Shown here one piece after another: positions 1 through 9,311 of a DNA stretch of 60,186 nucleotides (its first letter is position 1; each line of letters opens with the position of its first letter). The notes under the pieces are model-generated. The model saw only the letters and a program-made list of their open reading frames with translations, ran no database searches and was not told where the DNA came from. Origin of the DNA: an uncultured Clostridia bacterium (GTDB lineage Bacteria; Bacillota; Clostridia; Christensenellales; Borkfalkiaceae); NCBI GenBank assembly GCA_944340905.1, contig CALVLT010000010.1, positions 1 to 60,186 of the forward strand. Direction: 5' to 3'. The translations under genes and the position numbers were made by a program.

Positions 1-51
1 CCCCCCAAGGGGAAGCCATTATTTTTACTCATCGGCATAAGCCTCTACTGA
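1..51 (+). CDS. C-terminal end of a gene entering from the left
   Basis: An open frame enters at base 1 and ends at TGA 49-51, giving a 16-residue hydrophobic tail ending LIGISLY. A strong terminator starts on the stop codon, which is the main reason to think this is a real 3' end. No function can be assigned from so short a piece. Confidence 0.35.
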   Translation, partial: PPKGKPLFLLIGISLY

Positions 52-79
52 ACCCCCAGACTATCTGGGGGTTTTCTTT
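51..79 (+). terminator. Rho-independent terminator, plus strand
   Basis: A 10-bp stem (51-60 paired with 64-73) with a CTA loop is followed by a T-rich run to 79. It ends the transcript of the gene entering from the left. Confidence 0.8.
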
Positions 80-89
80 TAACAAAAAA

Positions 90-110
90 AGCGGGCAGGT
101 GCCCGCTTTT
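90..110 (-). terminator. Terminator of the oxidoreductase operon
   Basis: A 7-bp GC stem (91-97 with 100-106) is flanked by seven A on the left and five T on the right, so it can work on both strands. Read on the minus strand it lies just downstream of the 163-1314 stop codon. Confidence 0.75.
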
Positions 111-162
111 TGCTTTGCATCAAGGTCGGGCGGCCGCCCAACCGATCGCCTTCCGGACACGG

Positions 163-1314
163 TCACTCCTCGCGACGCGGAACGGCGATCTCCATGTCCG
201 AATCGGGATAGGAACAGCAGGGATGGAAATAGCCGAATTTTTTGTCCGCCAACCTGCGTTTATCCGCGCCCGCGATCGAGAATTTCCCCTCGATCAGGCG
301 GCTGTGACAGAATCCGCACCCGCCCGCACGGCACTTGGCAGGCACCCGCAGCCCCGCGCGTTCGAGCGCCGTGAGAACCGTCTCGCGCGCGTCCGCCTGC
401 ACCGTGTACGTTTCAAACCCGATATGCACTATAAGGGTATACTGCGCGGGCGCGGCATCGCGCGTGCCCACACAGCCCGCCTCCTTGCGGACGCGGCGCA
501 GCGGCAGGCCCAGCTTCTTCGTCTCGCCGTCCAGGAAACGGTACATGGCGTCCGGTCCGCACATCATCAGCGTGAAATCTTCCTGCGGGACATATTTCTG
601 AATGAGTTCCGCCGTGATAAAGCCGTGTTCAAAGCCCTCTTTTTGTTCGTCGCTGAGCACATAGACGACCTTGATCTTATCCCCCGCCAGCGCGTCCAGT
701 TCCTCCTTCAGGGCAAGGGAATCCTGCGTCCTGTCGCCGTAGAAGAGAATGAGAGAGAAATCCTCCGTGCCGTCGGCGATCGCCTGCGCCATCGAATAGA
801 AGGGCGTGACGCCGCTGCCGCCCGCACAGGCGACCACGAGAGACGCATCGCGCACAGGCTCATAGAAAAAGTCACCCGATGAATCGCCGATGAGGAAGGT
901 ATCGCCGACCTTCGCCTTTTCGCACAGATAGCCGCTGAAAAACCCGCAGTTCTTGACGGTGACTGCAATGTGTTTTTCCAGCGCGGCCGCGGGGGCGGAG
1001 GAAAGGGCATAGGGGCGCGAAACGTCGCTCTCCCCCACCCTGCAGCCCACCGTGACGTACTGCCCTGCGCGGAAATACATAGGCTGTTCCGTCTCAAATG
1101 TGAGCGTGCGCATCTCCCCCTTTTTGTCCTCGACGGCAATGAGCTTTGCCTTCTGATAACCGGGATGCAGCACCTTTGCCGTCTCGTTGACGCGATAGGT
1201 CTTGGGAAGGGGCTGCGCGCTCCCCTCCGCCAGCTTTTCACGGCGCTTGGGAACCATCTTCTTAAAGCGCAGAAGGTCCATAAATCCGAAGATCTGTTTG
1301 CGGAAAATATACAT
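163..1314 (-). CDS. Ferredoxin-NAD(P) reductase-like protein with C-terminal 2Fe-2S domain
   Basis: 383 aa flavin reductase of the ferredoxin-NADP-reductase superfamily. The FAD-binding barrel carries RPYALSSAP near residue 99. A nucleotide-binding domain follows, with CAGGSGVTPF near residue 163 and MMCGPDAMYRF near residue 250. The C-terminal plant-type ferredoxin domain has the C-x4-C-x2-C cluster (CRAGGCGFC) and a last ligand in FHPCCSYP. The domain order FAD-NAD-2Fe2S matches reductases that pass electrons between NAD(P)H and a redox partner. It starts 2 bp after the stop of the FAD oxidoreductase gene upstream, so the two are probably co-transcribed and may work together. The substrate is unknown. 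Confidence 0.85.
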   Translation of the reverse strand: MYIFRKQIFGFMDLLRFKKMVPKRREKLAEGSAQPLPKTYRVNETAKVLHPGYQKAKLIAVEDKKGEMRTLTFETEQPMYFRAGQYVTVGCRVGESDVSRPYALSSAPAAALEKHIAVTVKNCGFFSGYLCEKAKVGDTFLIGDSSGDFFYEPVRDASLVVACAGGSGVTPFYSMAQAIADGTEDFSLILFYGDRTQDSLALKEELDALAGDKIKVVYVLSDEQKEGFEHGFITAELIQKYVPQEDFTLMMCGPDAMYRFLDGETKKLGLPLRRVRKEAGCVGTRDAAPAQYTLIVHIGFETYTVQADARETVLTALERAGLRVPAKCRAGGCGFCHSRLIEGKFSIAGADKRRLADKKFGYFHPCCSYPDSDMEIAVPRREE

Positions 1315-1316
1315 GT

Positions 1317-2846
1317 TCAGCCCTCCTTCCTGATGTCGCCGACCGTCTGTCTGCCGGCAATATCGCCAGCGTGATAGGCGCTCGAATATCCCGACAGGCG
1401 CATGGCGTAACCGCCCGCAAAGCGCAGGCCGCGCACGCCGTTTTCATAGTCCTCGCCCATCATCTGCAGGCGGGGCATCAGCCCGTCCCAGTACTGCGAT
1501 TCATACCCGTATATGACGCCCTGCGGATGTCCGCAGTAGCGCGCATACGTCATAGGCGTTGCAATGCTGATCTCCTCGATATGACCGCGCAGCTTTGCGC
1601 CCGTGTCGCGCTCGAACCGATCGATCATCTTGTTCGCGACATACGTCTTGGTCTTGAAGTAGTCCTGCGGCGCCACGTTCGCCCAGTCGTCCGACATATA
1701 TAATGTGGTGAAGTACATCATCGACGTGCCCTCCGGCGAACAGTCGGGCTGCGCGCGGTTGAGGCAGACGGTCGCCTGCACGTCGTTGCCCTTGATCGTG
1801 CGCATCTTTTCATACTGCGCGACGGAATCCGAGGTGTCGTACAGGAAGTAGTTGTGATTTTCAATGCCCAGGTCGTCCGCCGTGGCGTCCAGCCCGAGGA
1901 ACATAGTGAATCCCCTGCCCGAGAGCTTGCGCGCGTTGGCCGCACGGACGGCGCGTTCGGGCGGAGCGTCCATCAGCCTGCCGTACACGACGTGCGGCGA
2001 GCAGTTGGCAACGACATGGCGCGTTTCTACCTGCGTGCCGTCCGCAAGCACGACGCCGCTCACGCCCTGCGCGCCCGTTTCGATCTTTACCGCCTCGGTG
2101 TTCATGAGAATGTCGCCGCCCAACTCGAGAATGCGCTCCACAAAGGCGAGCGAAATTTCATGCGAGCGGGACTTGGGCGACATGGCGCCGCGCAGGATAT
2201 AGCGGTTGACCATCGAGGCATAGTGCGCAAAGCTCATATCGTCGAGGTGCGCCCCGAGATAGCACCAGTAGGCGCTCAAAATGTCCTTCGCCTTCTTCGG
2301 AATGCCGATGGCCTTGAATACCTCGTTGACGGAATAGGAGCCGCAGCGCACGAAATTGCCGAAGTGTTCCACCATATATTTGGAATCCGTCTTGCCGTTC
2401 ACCGAATTGGAATACGCCTGTGCAAGGCGCACTTCCTCCGCCAGGTCGAAAAATCTGCGCGTCGCCTTTGCGCTGCCGGGAACATAGCGCTCCATCTGCG
2501 CGATGAACGACTCCACCCCGAAGGGCATCGTGGCGTCCAACCCCTCCGCACGGCAGATCACACGGTATGCCTCGGGAATGGACAGCCATTCGATCTTGTG
2601 CGTCACGCCCAGATCATCGAACAGCAGGCGCAGATCGCCCGCATTTTCCGCCGTACCGAAGTCGTTGAGTTCATGCAGGGACGCCTCGAATTCAAATCTG
2701 CCGCGGCGGAAACTGGTGGCAAACCCGCCCGGCAGGTTGTGCTTTTCCACAAGCAGCGTCTTGAGTCCTGCCTGCGCCAGCCGCACGGCGGCAACCAGCC
2801 CGCCGTTGCCCGCACCGATCACGACCGCATCGTACTTTCTCTTCAT
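1317..2846 (-). CDS. Phytoene-desaturase-like FAD-dependent oxidoreductase
   Basis: 509 aa, the usual length of the CrtI/phytoene-dehydrogenase-like (NAD(P)/FAD-dependent amine-oxidase) family. The N-terminus is a classical Rossmann FAD site, VVIGAGNGGLVAAVRLAQAG, followed by EKHNLPGGFATSF. A C-terminal flavin-contacting segment, GLRFAGGYAMRLSG, precedes YHAGDIAGRQ. Such proteins oxidise, isomerise or saturate polyprenoid or related C-C bonds, but many Clostridia homologues have no known substrate. No other carotenoid gene is present. The gene is first in a two-gene operon with the ferredoxin-reductase-like gene, which suggests a shared electron-transfer reaction (inference). Confidence 0.8.
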   Translation of the reverse strand: MKRKYDAVVIGAGNGGLVAAVRLAQAGLKTLLVEKHNLPGGFATSFRRGRFEFEASLHELNDFGTAENAGDLRLLFDDLGVTHKIEWLSIPEAYRVICRAEGLDATMPFGVESFIAQMERYVPGSAKATRRFFDLAEEVRLAQAYSNSVNGKTDSKYMVEHFGNFVRCGSYSVNEVFKAIGIPKKAKDILSAYWCYLGAHLDDMSFAHYASMVNRYILRGAMSPKSRSHEISLAFVERILELGGDILMNTEAVKIETGAQGVSGVVLADGTQVETRHVVANCSPHVVYGRLMDAPPERAVRAANARKLSGRGFTMFLGLDATADDLGIENHNYFLYDTSDSVAQYEKMRTIKGNDVQATVCLNRAQPDCSPEGTSMMYFTTLYMSDDWANVAPQDYFKTKTYVANKMIDRFERDTGAKLRGHIEEISIATPMTYARYCGHPQGVIYGYESQYWDGLMPRLQMMGEDYENGVRGLRFAGGYAMRLSGYSSAYHAGDIAGRQTVGDIRKEG

Positions 2847-3002
2847 CGGTCTCCTCCTCGTCGGACGGCTCCTGCCGCCCGCTGTCTATATTGTAACGCC
2901 GCACGGGCGTTCCGTCAAGAGCTTATCGAAAAAAACATGTGCTGTTTTGCGTGAAAAATGCCTGTTCCGGCAAAAAATTCTTGCATAATCGGTGCAGAAC
3001 GC

Positions 3003-3031
3003 TTGACAAGCCCGTGAAAATTTAGTATGAT
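3003..3031 (+). promoter_or_regulatory. Promoter of tRNA-Val
   Basis: TTGACA (3003-3008), 17-bp spacer, TATGAT (3026-3031). The predicted start lies about 8 bp before the tRNA 5' end. Confidence 0.85.
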
Positions 3032-3045
3032 AGCCGTTGTCACAC

Positions 3046-3122
<77 letters not shown>

Positions 3123-3198
3123 CCGAACCCTGTATATCGTGCCGAAGGTCCCGTCCGAATGCGCCGATGTGTGGGGTTTCATTTTTTTAATTAAAACA

Positions 3199-3234
3199 GC
3201 GCGGCGCGCCGTCCTTTGGGACGGCGCGCCGCGC
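3199..3234 (-). terminator. Terminator of the YcxB-like gene
   Basis: A perfect 16-bp G+C stem (3199-3214 with 3219-3234) with loop TTTG. On the minus strand it is followed by TGTTTTAATT and lies just downstream of the 3249-3836 stop codon. Confidence 0.85.
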
Positions 3235-3248
3235 ATTCAATTTCACTT

Positions 3249-3836
3249 TCATTCTTTTTTGGCGGGCAGGCGCAGGAAGGTGCGCATGATGGCGCGCTCC
3301 TCGGGCGTGAGGAATGCCTTGTCCACGGGATAGAAGGTGACGCGGTTGGGATACAACAGGAAAAATTCCTTGTTCTCCCTGATCTTTTCAAAGTCGGAAT
3401 ACCGAAGGCGCGACGTGGAGACGTGCTCGCCCGCGCGGTAGTCTCTGATGACGACTCCCTCGGCATAGAACTCGTACTCATTGACGAAGGCGAGCGCGAT
3501 CTGCTTTTTGTTTGCCCTGCCGCTCGAGATGAAGAACACCAGCCCGAGGCCGAAGAAGAGGGCGCCCACCCACAGCAGAAAATCCAGCCAGAATTCATCG
3601 GAGATGACGATAAGCCCCTCCTCCCAAACGACGGAGAGTACGAGGTAGGCGATGAGCATTGCGATGCCGACGAGCATCATGCACAGCATGACGATGCGCC
3701 CCGTTCCGGAGAGGCGCTTTTGCAGCGCGGCGTCGATCGCAACGCGCGTCCTGACGCAGGGCGACGATTGCGCTCCTTCCTCCTGCGGCGCGCCGTCTGC
3801 CGGCTGCTGCGCCTCGTTTTCCTTCCATTCTCCCAT
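3249..3836 (-). CDS. YcxB-like membrane protein
   Basis: 195 aa. A charged cytoplasmic N-terminus of about 45 residues is followed by two hydrophobic segments, about 48-70 (IVMLCMMLVGIAMLIAYLV) and 80-104. A soluble C-terminal domain includes YSDFEKIRENKEFFLLYPN and FYPVDKAFLTPEE, the signature I associate with the YcxB C-terminal domain. The function of this family is unknown. The gene is preceded by AAGGAGAG and has a dedicated terminator, so it is probably monocistronic. Confidence 0.65.
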   Translation of the reverse strand: MGEWKENEAQQPADGAPQEEGAQSSPCVRTRVAIDAALQKRLSGTGRIVMLCMMLVGIAMLIAYLVLSVVWEEGLIVISDEFWLDFLLWVGALFFGLGLVFFISSGRANKKQIALAFVNEYEFYAEGVVIRDYRAGEHVSTSRLRYSDFEKIRENKEFFLLYPNRVTFYPVDKAFLTPEERAIMRTFLRLPAKKE

Positions 3837-3901
3837 GATTCTCTCCTTTTTGCATGTATTATGTCACACATAGTACTATGAAATGGCCTGATTTTGGCGT
3901 T

Positions 3902-4876
3902 TTACTCGTACATTTCCGCCTTGGTGCTGCGCTGAAAGAGCTTTCCGATCTCCTCCTTGCAGCGCGCGGCATCGTCGCCCGATCCGTAGCAGACGGCGTA
4001 CACCGCCTTGGTGATGGGCAGGTCCACGCCGTATTTTTCGCCCAGCAGTTTCATCGCCTTGCTCGTGGCGACGCCCTCGGCAAGCTTTGCAAAGCGCTGC
4101 CCCTTGGCGAGCATTTCGCCGTACATGCGGTTGTGCGAATAGGGCGAAAAGAGCGTCGTCTCGTAATCGCCGAGGTGCGCAAGCCCGTAGGCGGAAAGCT
4201 CGTTGCCCCCCATCGCCTTGATGAGGCGGGCGACCTCCCTTGCGCCCCGCGACATGAGCGGACCCTTCAGGGGAACGCACAGCACGTCGAGAATGCCCGC
4301 GGCGATGCCCATCACGTTCTTTGCCGCCGCCCCGATCTCGGTGCCCAGAAGGTCGTTCCCGTAATAAAAGCGGATGAGGTCGCTGTTGAACCGCTCCACC
4401 AGCTCCACCTTGAGCGCCTCGTTTTGTGAGTCGATGACCATGCAGTTGGGCACGCCCTGCACAAAGCTCTGAATGTGCCCGGGACCTACCCAGACGGCAA
4501 TGTTCCGGGGGGAGATGCCGCTCTCGATCAAAATTTCCGAGAGCCGCTTGCCCGTGCCCGTCTCGATGCCCTTCATGCACAGGACAAAGATTTTGTCGGC
4601 GACGGGATACTGCGTTACGCGCTGCATAAAGCCGCGCAATCCCTGCGCGCTGATGGAGATGACGATCAGCTCCGCCCCCGTCACGGCGCGCTCCAGGTCG
4701 CAGGTGAGCGTGATGCGAGCATCGAGCGCGACGTATTCGTTGCGCCCCGTATGTTTGAGCACTTCGTAGGAGGGTTCGCCCTCCGGTCCCCAGCTCGTAA
4801 CTTCGTTGCCGCGCTGGGTGAGGTACCACGCGATGAAGGACCCCCACCGCCCGCAGCCGAGTACGGAAATTTTCAT
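3902..4876 (-). CDS. gpsA: Glycerol-3-phosphate dehydrogenase [NAD(P)+]
   Basis: 324 aa. Reduces dihydroxyacetone phosphate to sn-glycerol-3-phosphate for phospholipid synthesis in the cytoplasm. The N-terminal dinucleotide motif is [24 protein letters not shown] lies near residue 109, and the catalytic-lysine segment [16 protein letters not shown] lies near residue 193, as in GpsA. The C-terminal half keeps the [17 protein letters not shown] region. It is the last gene of the mrnC-to-gpsA operon and overlaps recR by 4 bp (4873-4876), implying translational coupling. The region after the nucleotide site (about 35-60) is less conserved than in textbook GpsA, but length and motifs fit. Confidence 0.85.
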   Translation of the reverse strand: MKISVLGCGRWGSFIAWYLTQRGNEVTSWGPEGEPSYEVLKHTGRNEYVALDARITLTCDLERAVTGAELIVISISAQGLRGFMQRVTQYPVADKIFVLCMKGIETGTGKRLSEILIESGISPRNIAVWVGPGHIQSFVQGVPNCMVIDSQNEALKVELVERFNSDLIRFYYGNDLLGTEIGAAAKNVMGIAAGILDVLCVPLKGPLMSRGAREVARLIKAMGGNELSAYGLAHLGDYETTLFSPYSHNRMYGEMLAKGQRFAKLAEGVATSKAMKLLGEKYGVDLPITKAVYAVCYGSGDDAARCKEEIGKLFQRSTKAEMYE

Positions 4877-5466
4877 ATCTGTTTCCTCTCCAGAAGGGCG
4901 CGGGAGAGCGTCACTTCGTCCGCATACTCCAGCTCGGAGCCGACGGGCACGCCGCGCGAGATGCGCGTGACAAGCACGCCAAGAGGCTTCAGGAGCTTGG
5001 CAATGTACATGGCGGTCGCCTCGCCCTCCACGTCGGGATTGGTCGCCATGATGACCTCCTTCACGCCGCCCTCGTTCACCCGCTGCAGCAGTTCGCGGAT
5101 GCGGATGTCGTTGGGCGAGACGCCGTTCATGGGGTCGATGACGCCGTGCAGAACGTGGTAGACGCCCTTGTATTCGTGCAGCTTTTCGAGGGCGATGACG
5201 TCCTTGGGTTCCTTCACGACGCAGATGGTGGACTTATCGCGCGTCTTGCAGATGTCGCACACGTCGTCCTCGGTAAAGTTGCCGCAGACGGAGCAAAAGC
5301 GCACGCGGCGCTTGACCTGCACGATGGCATCCGCAAAGGCGCGCGCCTCCCCTTCGGACATCTCAATGACCTTGTAGGCATAGCGCTGCGCCGTTTTTTT
5401 GCCCACGCCGGGCAATTTGGAAAATTCGTTCATGAGCCTGCCGATCGGCTCGATAAAGACCTCCAC
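4873..5466 (-). CDS. recR: Recombination mediator RecR
   Basis: 197 aa, full length. RecR acts with RecO/RecF to load RecA on gapped DNA. Visible parts are the helix-hairpin-helix start ([17 protein letters not shown]), the zinc finger [16 protein letters not shown] near residues 58-73, and the Toprim domain with [14 protein letters not shown] and [16 protein letters not shown]. It starts 1 bp after the ybaB stop codon and overlaps gpsA. The dnaX-ybaB-recR order is classical Firmicute synteny. Confidence 0.95.
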   Translation of the reverse strand: MEVFIEPIGRLMNEFSKLPGVGKKTAQRYAYKVIEMSEGEARAFADAIVQVKRRVRFCSVCGNFTEDDVCDICKTRDKSTICVVKEPKDVIALEKLHEYKGVYHVLHGVIDPMNGVSPNDIRIRELLQRVNEGGVKEVIMATNPDVEGEATAMYIAKLLKPLGVLVTRISRGVPVGSELEYADEVTLSRALLERKQI

Positions 5467-5808
5467 TTACAGCAAGCCTCCCATGCCGCCCATGCCGCCG
5501 AATTTGCCCATCTTTTCCTGATAGACCGCATCCGCCTTCTTGTAGCCATCCAGAATTGCCGCCATGATGAGGTCCTCGAGCATCTCTTCGTCCTCGGGGT
5601 CGATGACCGACTTGTCGATCTCGATGCCGTCGATGATCTTCTTTGCGTTCATATAGACGACGACTGCCTCGCCGCCCGCCGTGCCGACGATCTCCCACTC
5701 GTCGAGGAGCTTTTCCGTCGCCTGCACTTCCTCCTGCATCTTCTGCGCCTGCTTCATGAGGTTCTGCATTCCCGCGCCCCCCATGCCGCCTCTGTTGAAT
5801 CCTGCCAT
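5467..5808 (-). CDS. YbaB/EbfC nucleoid-associated protein
   Basis: 113 aa DNA-binding nucleoid protein. A Gly/Met-rich start (GGMGGAGMQNLMKQAQKMQEE) is followed by the beta-rich core with IDKSVIDPEDEEMLEDLI. A second Gly/Met-rich tail, GKFGGMGGMGGLL, is slightly longer than usual. It lies between dnaX and recR, the standard location. Confidence 0.9.
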   Translation of the reverse strand: MAGFNRGGMGGAGMQNLMKQAQKMQEEVQATEKLLDEWEIVGTAGGEAVVVYMNAKKIIDGIEIDKSVIDPEDEEMLEDLIMAAILDGYKKADAVYQEKMGKFGGMGGMGGLL

Positions 5809-5820
5809 ACTTCCTCCGAA

Positions 5821-7638
5821 TTATTTGATCTCGACCGGATAGTCCGAAAAATCCTTTTTCAACTGTTCGATGCCGTCGCGCGCCTCCGCCCGATCGGCCG
5901 TAGCGAACCGCACTTCAAACTGTGCAACGCCGATCTGCGCGAACACTTCCTGCATGAGCGAGCGGTGCTTGTCAGCATTCAGCGTGTCGCTCACCGTCCT
6001 GACGTCCGTTGTCAGAACGAGGGTCTCCCCCTCGCGCGAGGGTGCAAGGTCGCGGCAGAGCGCATACACGACGCCGCTCTTGGGCAGCTTTCTGAGTCTG
6101 CGCAGGAACAGGCCGAACACCGCCTCGGGCGAATCGTCGGGCGCTGCCGTAGCAGGGGAACGTTCCGCCGCGGTCTGCGCTGCGAACGGCGCATCGGGCA
6201 CTGCCGCGGGGGCCTGCTCTGCCGCGGACTGTTTGGCGGGTACATCTTCCGCCGACCTGCGCGTTCCCGTCAGTTCCCTGGGCGGCGCCGACCTGCGCGG
6301 CGGGCGGGCGGGACCTTCAGAAACCTGTCCCGCAGGCTCTTCCCAGGGGGGGATCTCCTCGAGCGGGGGCGGCTCAGGCAGGGGGGGCAGTTCCTCTGCC
6401 GTGCCTTCTTCTTCGGACAGTGCGCGCGGCACGGGCGCTGCCGCAGAGCGCGATTGCAAAACGGGCTGCTGCGCGGCAGGCGCACCTGCCGACAGCGCCG
6501 CCACCTGTTTTTCGAGCGCGCAGATGCGCAGGATGAGCGCGTCCGCATCGAGGTCGGTCTGCGGCATGGCGGCGCGCAGAACGGCGGTCTCCAGCGAAAT
6601 GCGCGGCGAGGAGGCGTAGCGCAGCTCGTTCTCCGTGCGGGTAAAAATTTCCGTTGCGCGCAGGATCGCCCTCCCCTCCGCCAGCTTGGCGATGCGCGCC
6701 GTCTCGGCAAAAAATTCCCTGGGGAGCGCGAGCAGTTTTTCGGCATTGGGGCACATCTTGGCGATGGCGACGCCGTTGAGGAAGGACAGAATGTCCCTGA
6801 GCAGCACGCCGACGCTCTTGCCCTCCGCAAGCGCCCCCTCCGCCGCCGCAAGCGCCGCGGGCATATCGCCCGAGAGCATCGCCCCGACCAGCGCCGCGTT
6901 CGTCATGAAATCGGCGGAGCCGAGCACGCTCGTCACCCCTTCATAGGTGAGTTTGTCGCCGTAGGCAAGGCACATTTCGGCGATGGAGAGCATGTCCCTG
7001 TCGCTCCCCGCGCCTGCGCGCGCGATGGCCGCCACCGCCTCCTGTTCATAGGGCCGCCCCATCTCGTCGAGAATGCCCGCGAGGTGCTTTTCCAAATCCT
7101 CCTCGGGAATGAGCTTGAAGTCGAGGCGCATGCAGCGCGAGAGGATGGTGGCGGGAATTTTGTGCGGTTCCGTGGTCGCCAGAATGAAGATGGCGTGCGC
7201 GGGCGGCTCTTCGAGCGTCTTTAACAGGGCGTTGAAGGCGCTGTCCGTGAGCATGTGCACCTCGTCGATGATATACACCTTGTACCTGCCCGAGACGGGC
7301 GGATACTGCACCTTTTCGCGCAGGTCGCGCATCTCGTTCACACCGTTGTTGGAGGCGGCGTCGATCTCGGCGATGTCCAGGGAATTTACCGACAATGCCT
7401 GACAGACGGGGCACTTGCCGCAGGGCGAACCGTTCACGGGGTGCTCGCAGTTGACGGCACGCGCAAAGATGCGCGCCACGCTCGTCTTGCCCGTGCCGCG
7501 CGGGCCGGTGAAGAGATAGGCGTGCCCCACCTCGCCGCGTTCGATCTGATGGGTGAGCACGCGCACGACGTGCTCCTGCCGCACGATCTTGTCAAAGGTC
7601 GCGGGGCGGTATTTGCGATAGAGCGATAGATGCGCCAT
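5821..7638 (-). CDS. dnaX: DNA polymerase III subunit gamma/tau
   Basis: 605 aa clamp-loader ATPase. Walker A is TGPRGTGKTSVAR near residue 46, the zinc module is CEHP...CGKCPVC near 65-80, Walker B is VYIIDEVHML near 119, and the sensor/arginine-finger region is TTEPHKIPATILSRC. Domain III follows. Residues about 380-490 form a long Pro/Ala/Glu-rich linker, and the last 90 residues are a tau-like polymerase-binding domain. No internal frameshift site is obvious. It starts 4 bp after the sigma-factor gene ends. Confidence 0.95.
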   Translation of the reverse strand: MAHLSLYRKYRPATFDKIVRQEHVVRVLTHQIERGEVGHAYLFTGPRGTGKTSVARIFARAVNCEHPVNGSPCGKCPVCQALSVNSLDIAEIDAASNNGVNEMRDLREKVQYPPVSGRYKVYIIDEVHMLTDSAFNALLKTLEEPPAHAIFILATTEPHKIPATILSRCMRLDFKLIPEEDLEKHLAGILDEMGRPYEQEAVAAIARAGAGSDRDMLSIAEMCLAYGDKLTYEGVTSVLGSADFMTNAALVGAMLSGDMPAALAAAEGALAEGKSVGVLLRDILSFLNGVAIAKMCPNAEKLLALPREFFAETARIAKLAEGRAILRATEIFTRTENELRYASSPRISLETAVLRAAMPQTDLDADALILRICALEKQVAALSAGAPAAQQPVLQSRSAAAPVPRALSEEEGTAEELPPLPEPPPLEEIPPWEEPAGQVSEGPARPPRRSAPPRELTGTRRSAEDVPAKQSAAEQAPAAVPDAPFAAQTAAERSPATAAPDDSPEAVFGLFLRRLRKLPKSGVVYALCRDLAPSREGETLVLTTDVRTVSDTLNADKHRSLMQEVFAQIGVAQFEVRFATADRAEARDGIEQLKKDFSDYPVEIK

Positions 7639-7641
7639 AGT

Positions 7642-8235
7642 CTATTTGTTCTCCTTTTGCCGTCCGGCAAGAAAGGCGGCCTGCAATTTCTTCTTGGAGC
7701 GGGCAAGGGCGTTGTCGATGCTCTTCATGTCCTTGCCCACCGCCTGCGCGATATCCGAATAGCTCATGCCGTCCAGCCAGAGCGTGACGACGCGGAACTC
7801 GAAGTCGGAGAGCGCGCCCGTCAGCTTCTGCAAAAATTCCGCGCGCGTCTCCCCCGCGAGCAGGAAGTCCTCCGGCGTGTCCCCTTCGGGCACGCTGTCC
7901 GGATCCACATCGCCCTGTTCCGCCGCCTTGCCCGCCGCGCGCAGCGCGTCGTAGATGCGGTAGGACACGCACAGATAGGCGAAGTTGCGGAACCGCTTGC
8001 CGCCGTCCGCGCGGAAAGTGCGGATGGCGGAGACCAGCCCGATCATCCCCTCCTGCACGAGGTCCTCCGTCTCGCCGCCCGCCAGAAAGAACTTGCGGGC
8101 GCGGGCGCGCACCGTGCTCTTGTAGCGGTTGAGCAGCGCCTCCTCCGCGGCGGCATTCCCCGCCTGCGCGAGCGCGGCGAGCGTTTCATCCGTCTTGTCT
8201 TTCCAGTCTTGCACGGACCACCTCATATACGGCAA
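7642..8235 (-). CDS. sigH: RNA polymerase sigma factor, SigH-like
   Basis: 197 aa sigma-70-type factor. Region 2 carries EDLVQEGMIGLVSAIRTF and KRFRNFAYLCVSYRIYDAL. Region 4 carries SYSDIAQAVGKDMKSIDNAL. Position directly after mrnC and rlmB is the conserved place of sigH, the early-sporulation/transition-phase sigma factor, and is the main reason for the name. The reading frame overlaps the end of rlmB by 50 bp; a start at W6 or further in would reduce the overlap. It is co-transcribed with dnaX. Confidence 0.8.
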   Translation of the reverse strand: MPYMRWSVQDWKDKTDETLAALAQAGNAAAEEALLNRYKSTVRARARKFFLAGGETEDLVQEGMIGLVSAIRTFRADGGKRFRNFAYLCVSYRIYDALRAAGKAAEQGDVDPDSVPEGDTPEDFLLAGETRAEFLQKLTGALSDFEFRVVTLWLDGMSYSDIAQAVGKDMKSIDNALARSKKKLQAAFLAGRQKENK

Positions 8236-8905
8236 TGCCGAGCGCCACGGAGGCGTTGAGCGAGTTGACCTTCCCGAAGAGCGGGATGGAGAGCACGCCG
8301 TCGCACTTCTCGCGCGTGAGGCGATGGACGCCGCTGTCCTCGCCGCCCACCACCAGCCCGACTTTGCCCGTCAGCTTTTTCTCATAGATGCTCTCGCCGC
8401 CCGCCTCGAGCGCATACACCCAGTAGCCGTTTTTTTGCAGCTCCTCGACGGCGCGGTTGACGGACGGGACCTTGGCGACACGCATGTGCTCCGCCGCCCC
8501 CGCCGAAATGCGGATGACCGCCTCGGTGACGGACGCGCCCTTGGCACTCGGGATGACCACGCCGTCCGCGCCCGCGCACTCCGCCACGCGCAGAATGCTG
8601 CCGAGGTTGTGCACGTCCTCGATGCCGTCGCACAGAACGATGAGGCTGTTCTCCCCTCCAAACAATTCCTCGAGCGCGGAATATGCAAACGCCGTCGTAA
8701 AGGCGATGACGCCCTGGTGGCGGCCCGTCACGCTCTCCTTGTCGAGCACCTCCCGCCCGACAAACTGCACGCGCACGCCCTGCCTTCTTGCCTCGGCAAA
8801 AATTTTGCCGAGCGTGCCCTGCGCGCCCTTTTCCAGCATGATCTTTTCAATGGTCTTGTCCGTCTTGAGCAGTTCCAGAACGGCGTTCCTGCCTTCCGTC
8901 TTCAT
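8186..8905 (-). CDS. rlmB: 23S rRNA (guanosine-2'-O-)-methyltransferase RlmB
   Basis: 239 aa SPOUT/TrmH-family 2'-O-methyltransferase. An N-terminal substrate-binding domain starts GRNAVLELLKTDKTI. The SPOUT motifs are NLGSILRVAECAGADGVVIP, VVGGEDSGVHRL and VNSLNASVALGIAVYEVVR, which form the knotted SAM site. It modifies 23S rRNA (G2251 in E. coli numbering). It starts 3 bp downstream of mrnC. Confidence 0.9.
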   Translation of the reverse strand: MKTEGRNAVLELLKTDKTIEKIMLEKGAQGTLGKIFAEARRQGVRVQFVGREVLDKESVTGRHQGVIAFTTAFAYSALEELFGGENSLIVLCDGIEDVHNLGSILRVAECAGADGVVIPSAKGASVTEAVIRISAGAAEHMRVAKVPSVNRAVEELQKNGYWVYALEAGGESIYEKKLTGKVGLVVGGEDSGVHRLTREKCDGVLSIPLFGKVNSLNASVALGIAVYEVVRARLERQDG

Positions 8906-8908
8906 ATG

Positions 8909-9304
8909 TCACTCCTGTTCGGGGAAGAACAGCTCCCCGATGCGCTGCGGCTGACCGGTCAGGTACAGGTAGCCGATGAGCGCCTCGAACCCCGTCGAGC
9001 GCGCGTATTCGCCCGCCGAGGCATTCTTGCTCTTCGTCGGTTTCTTGGCGTTCCTGCCGCGGCGGAAGATGTCCGCCTCCTCCTCGGTGAGCAGGGGCAG
9101 AATGCGCACGAGCGCCTCGCTCTGCCCGTGCGCGGACACCTTTTCCGCGGCGCGGCGGTTGAGCGCGCCCGTCTTTTCCCCGCTCGAGAGCGCCAGACGC
9201 TGCCGCACGCACAGCGTATAGACCGCGTCCCCCACAAAGGCGAGGACGACGGGATTCATCAGTTTTACCCGTTCGGGCTTTACGGGCGCATCGATCAGAA
9301 ACAT
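8909..9304 (-). CDS. mrnC: Mini-ribonuclease 3, probably leaderless
   Basis: 131 aa dimeric RNase III-type nuclease without a dsRNA-binding domain; matures 23S rRNA. The core NPVVLAFVGDAVYTLCVRQR and GRNAKKPTKSK...ARSTGFEALIGYLYL matches the family. I chose the ATG at 9304 because the frame upstream of it overlaps a perfect promoter, and because the resulting N-terminus (MFLIDAPVKPERV) has the usual family length. The ATG lies only 7 bp after the -10 box, so the transcript should start at or within two bases of the start codon, with no ribosome binding site. Confidence 0.9.
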   Translation of the reverse strand: MFLIDAPVKPERVKLMNPVVLAFVGDAVYTLCVRQRLALSSGEKTGALNRRAAEKVSAHGQSEALVRILPLLTEEEADIFRRGRNAKKPTKSKNASAGEYARSTGFEALIGYLYLTGQPQRIGELFFPEQE

Positions 9305-9311
9305 CTGCCCA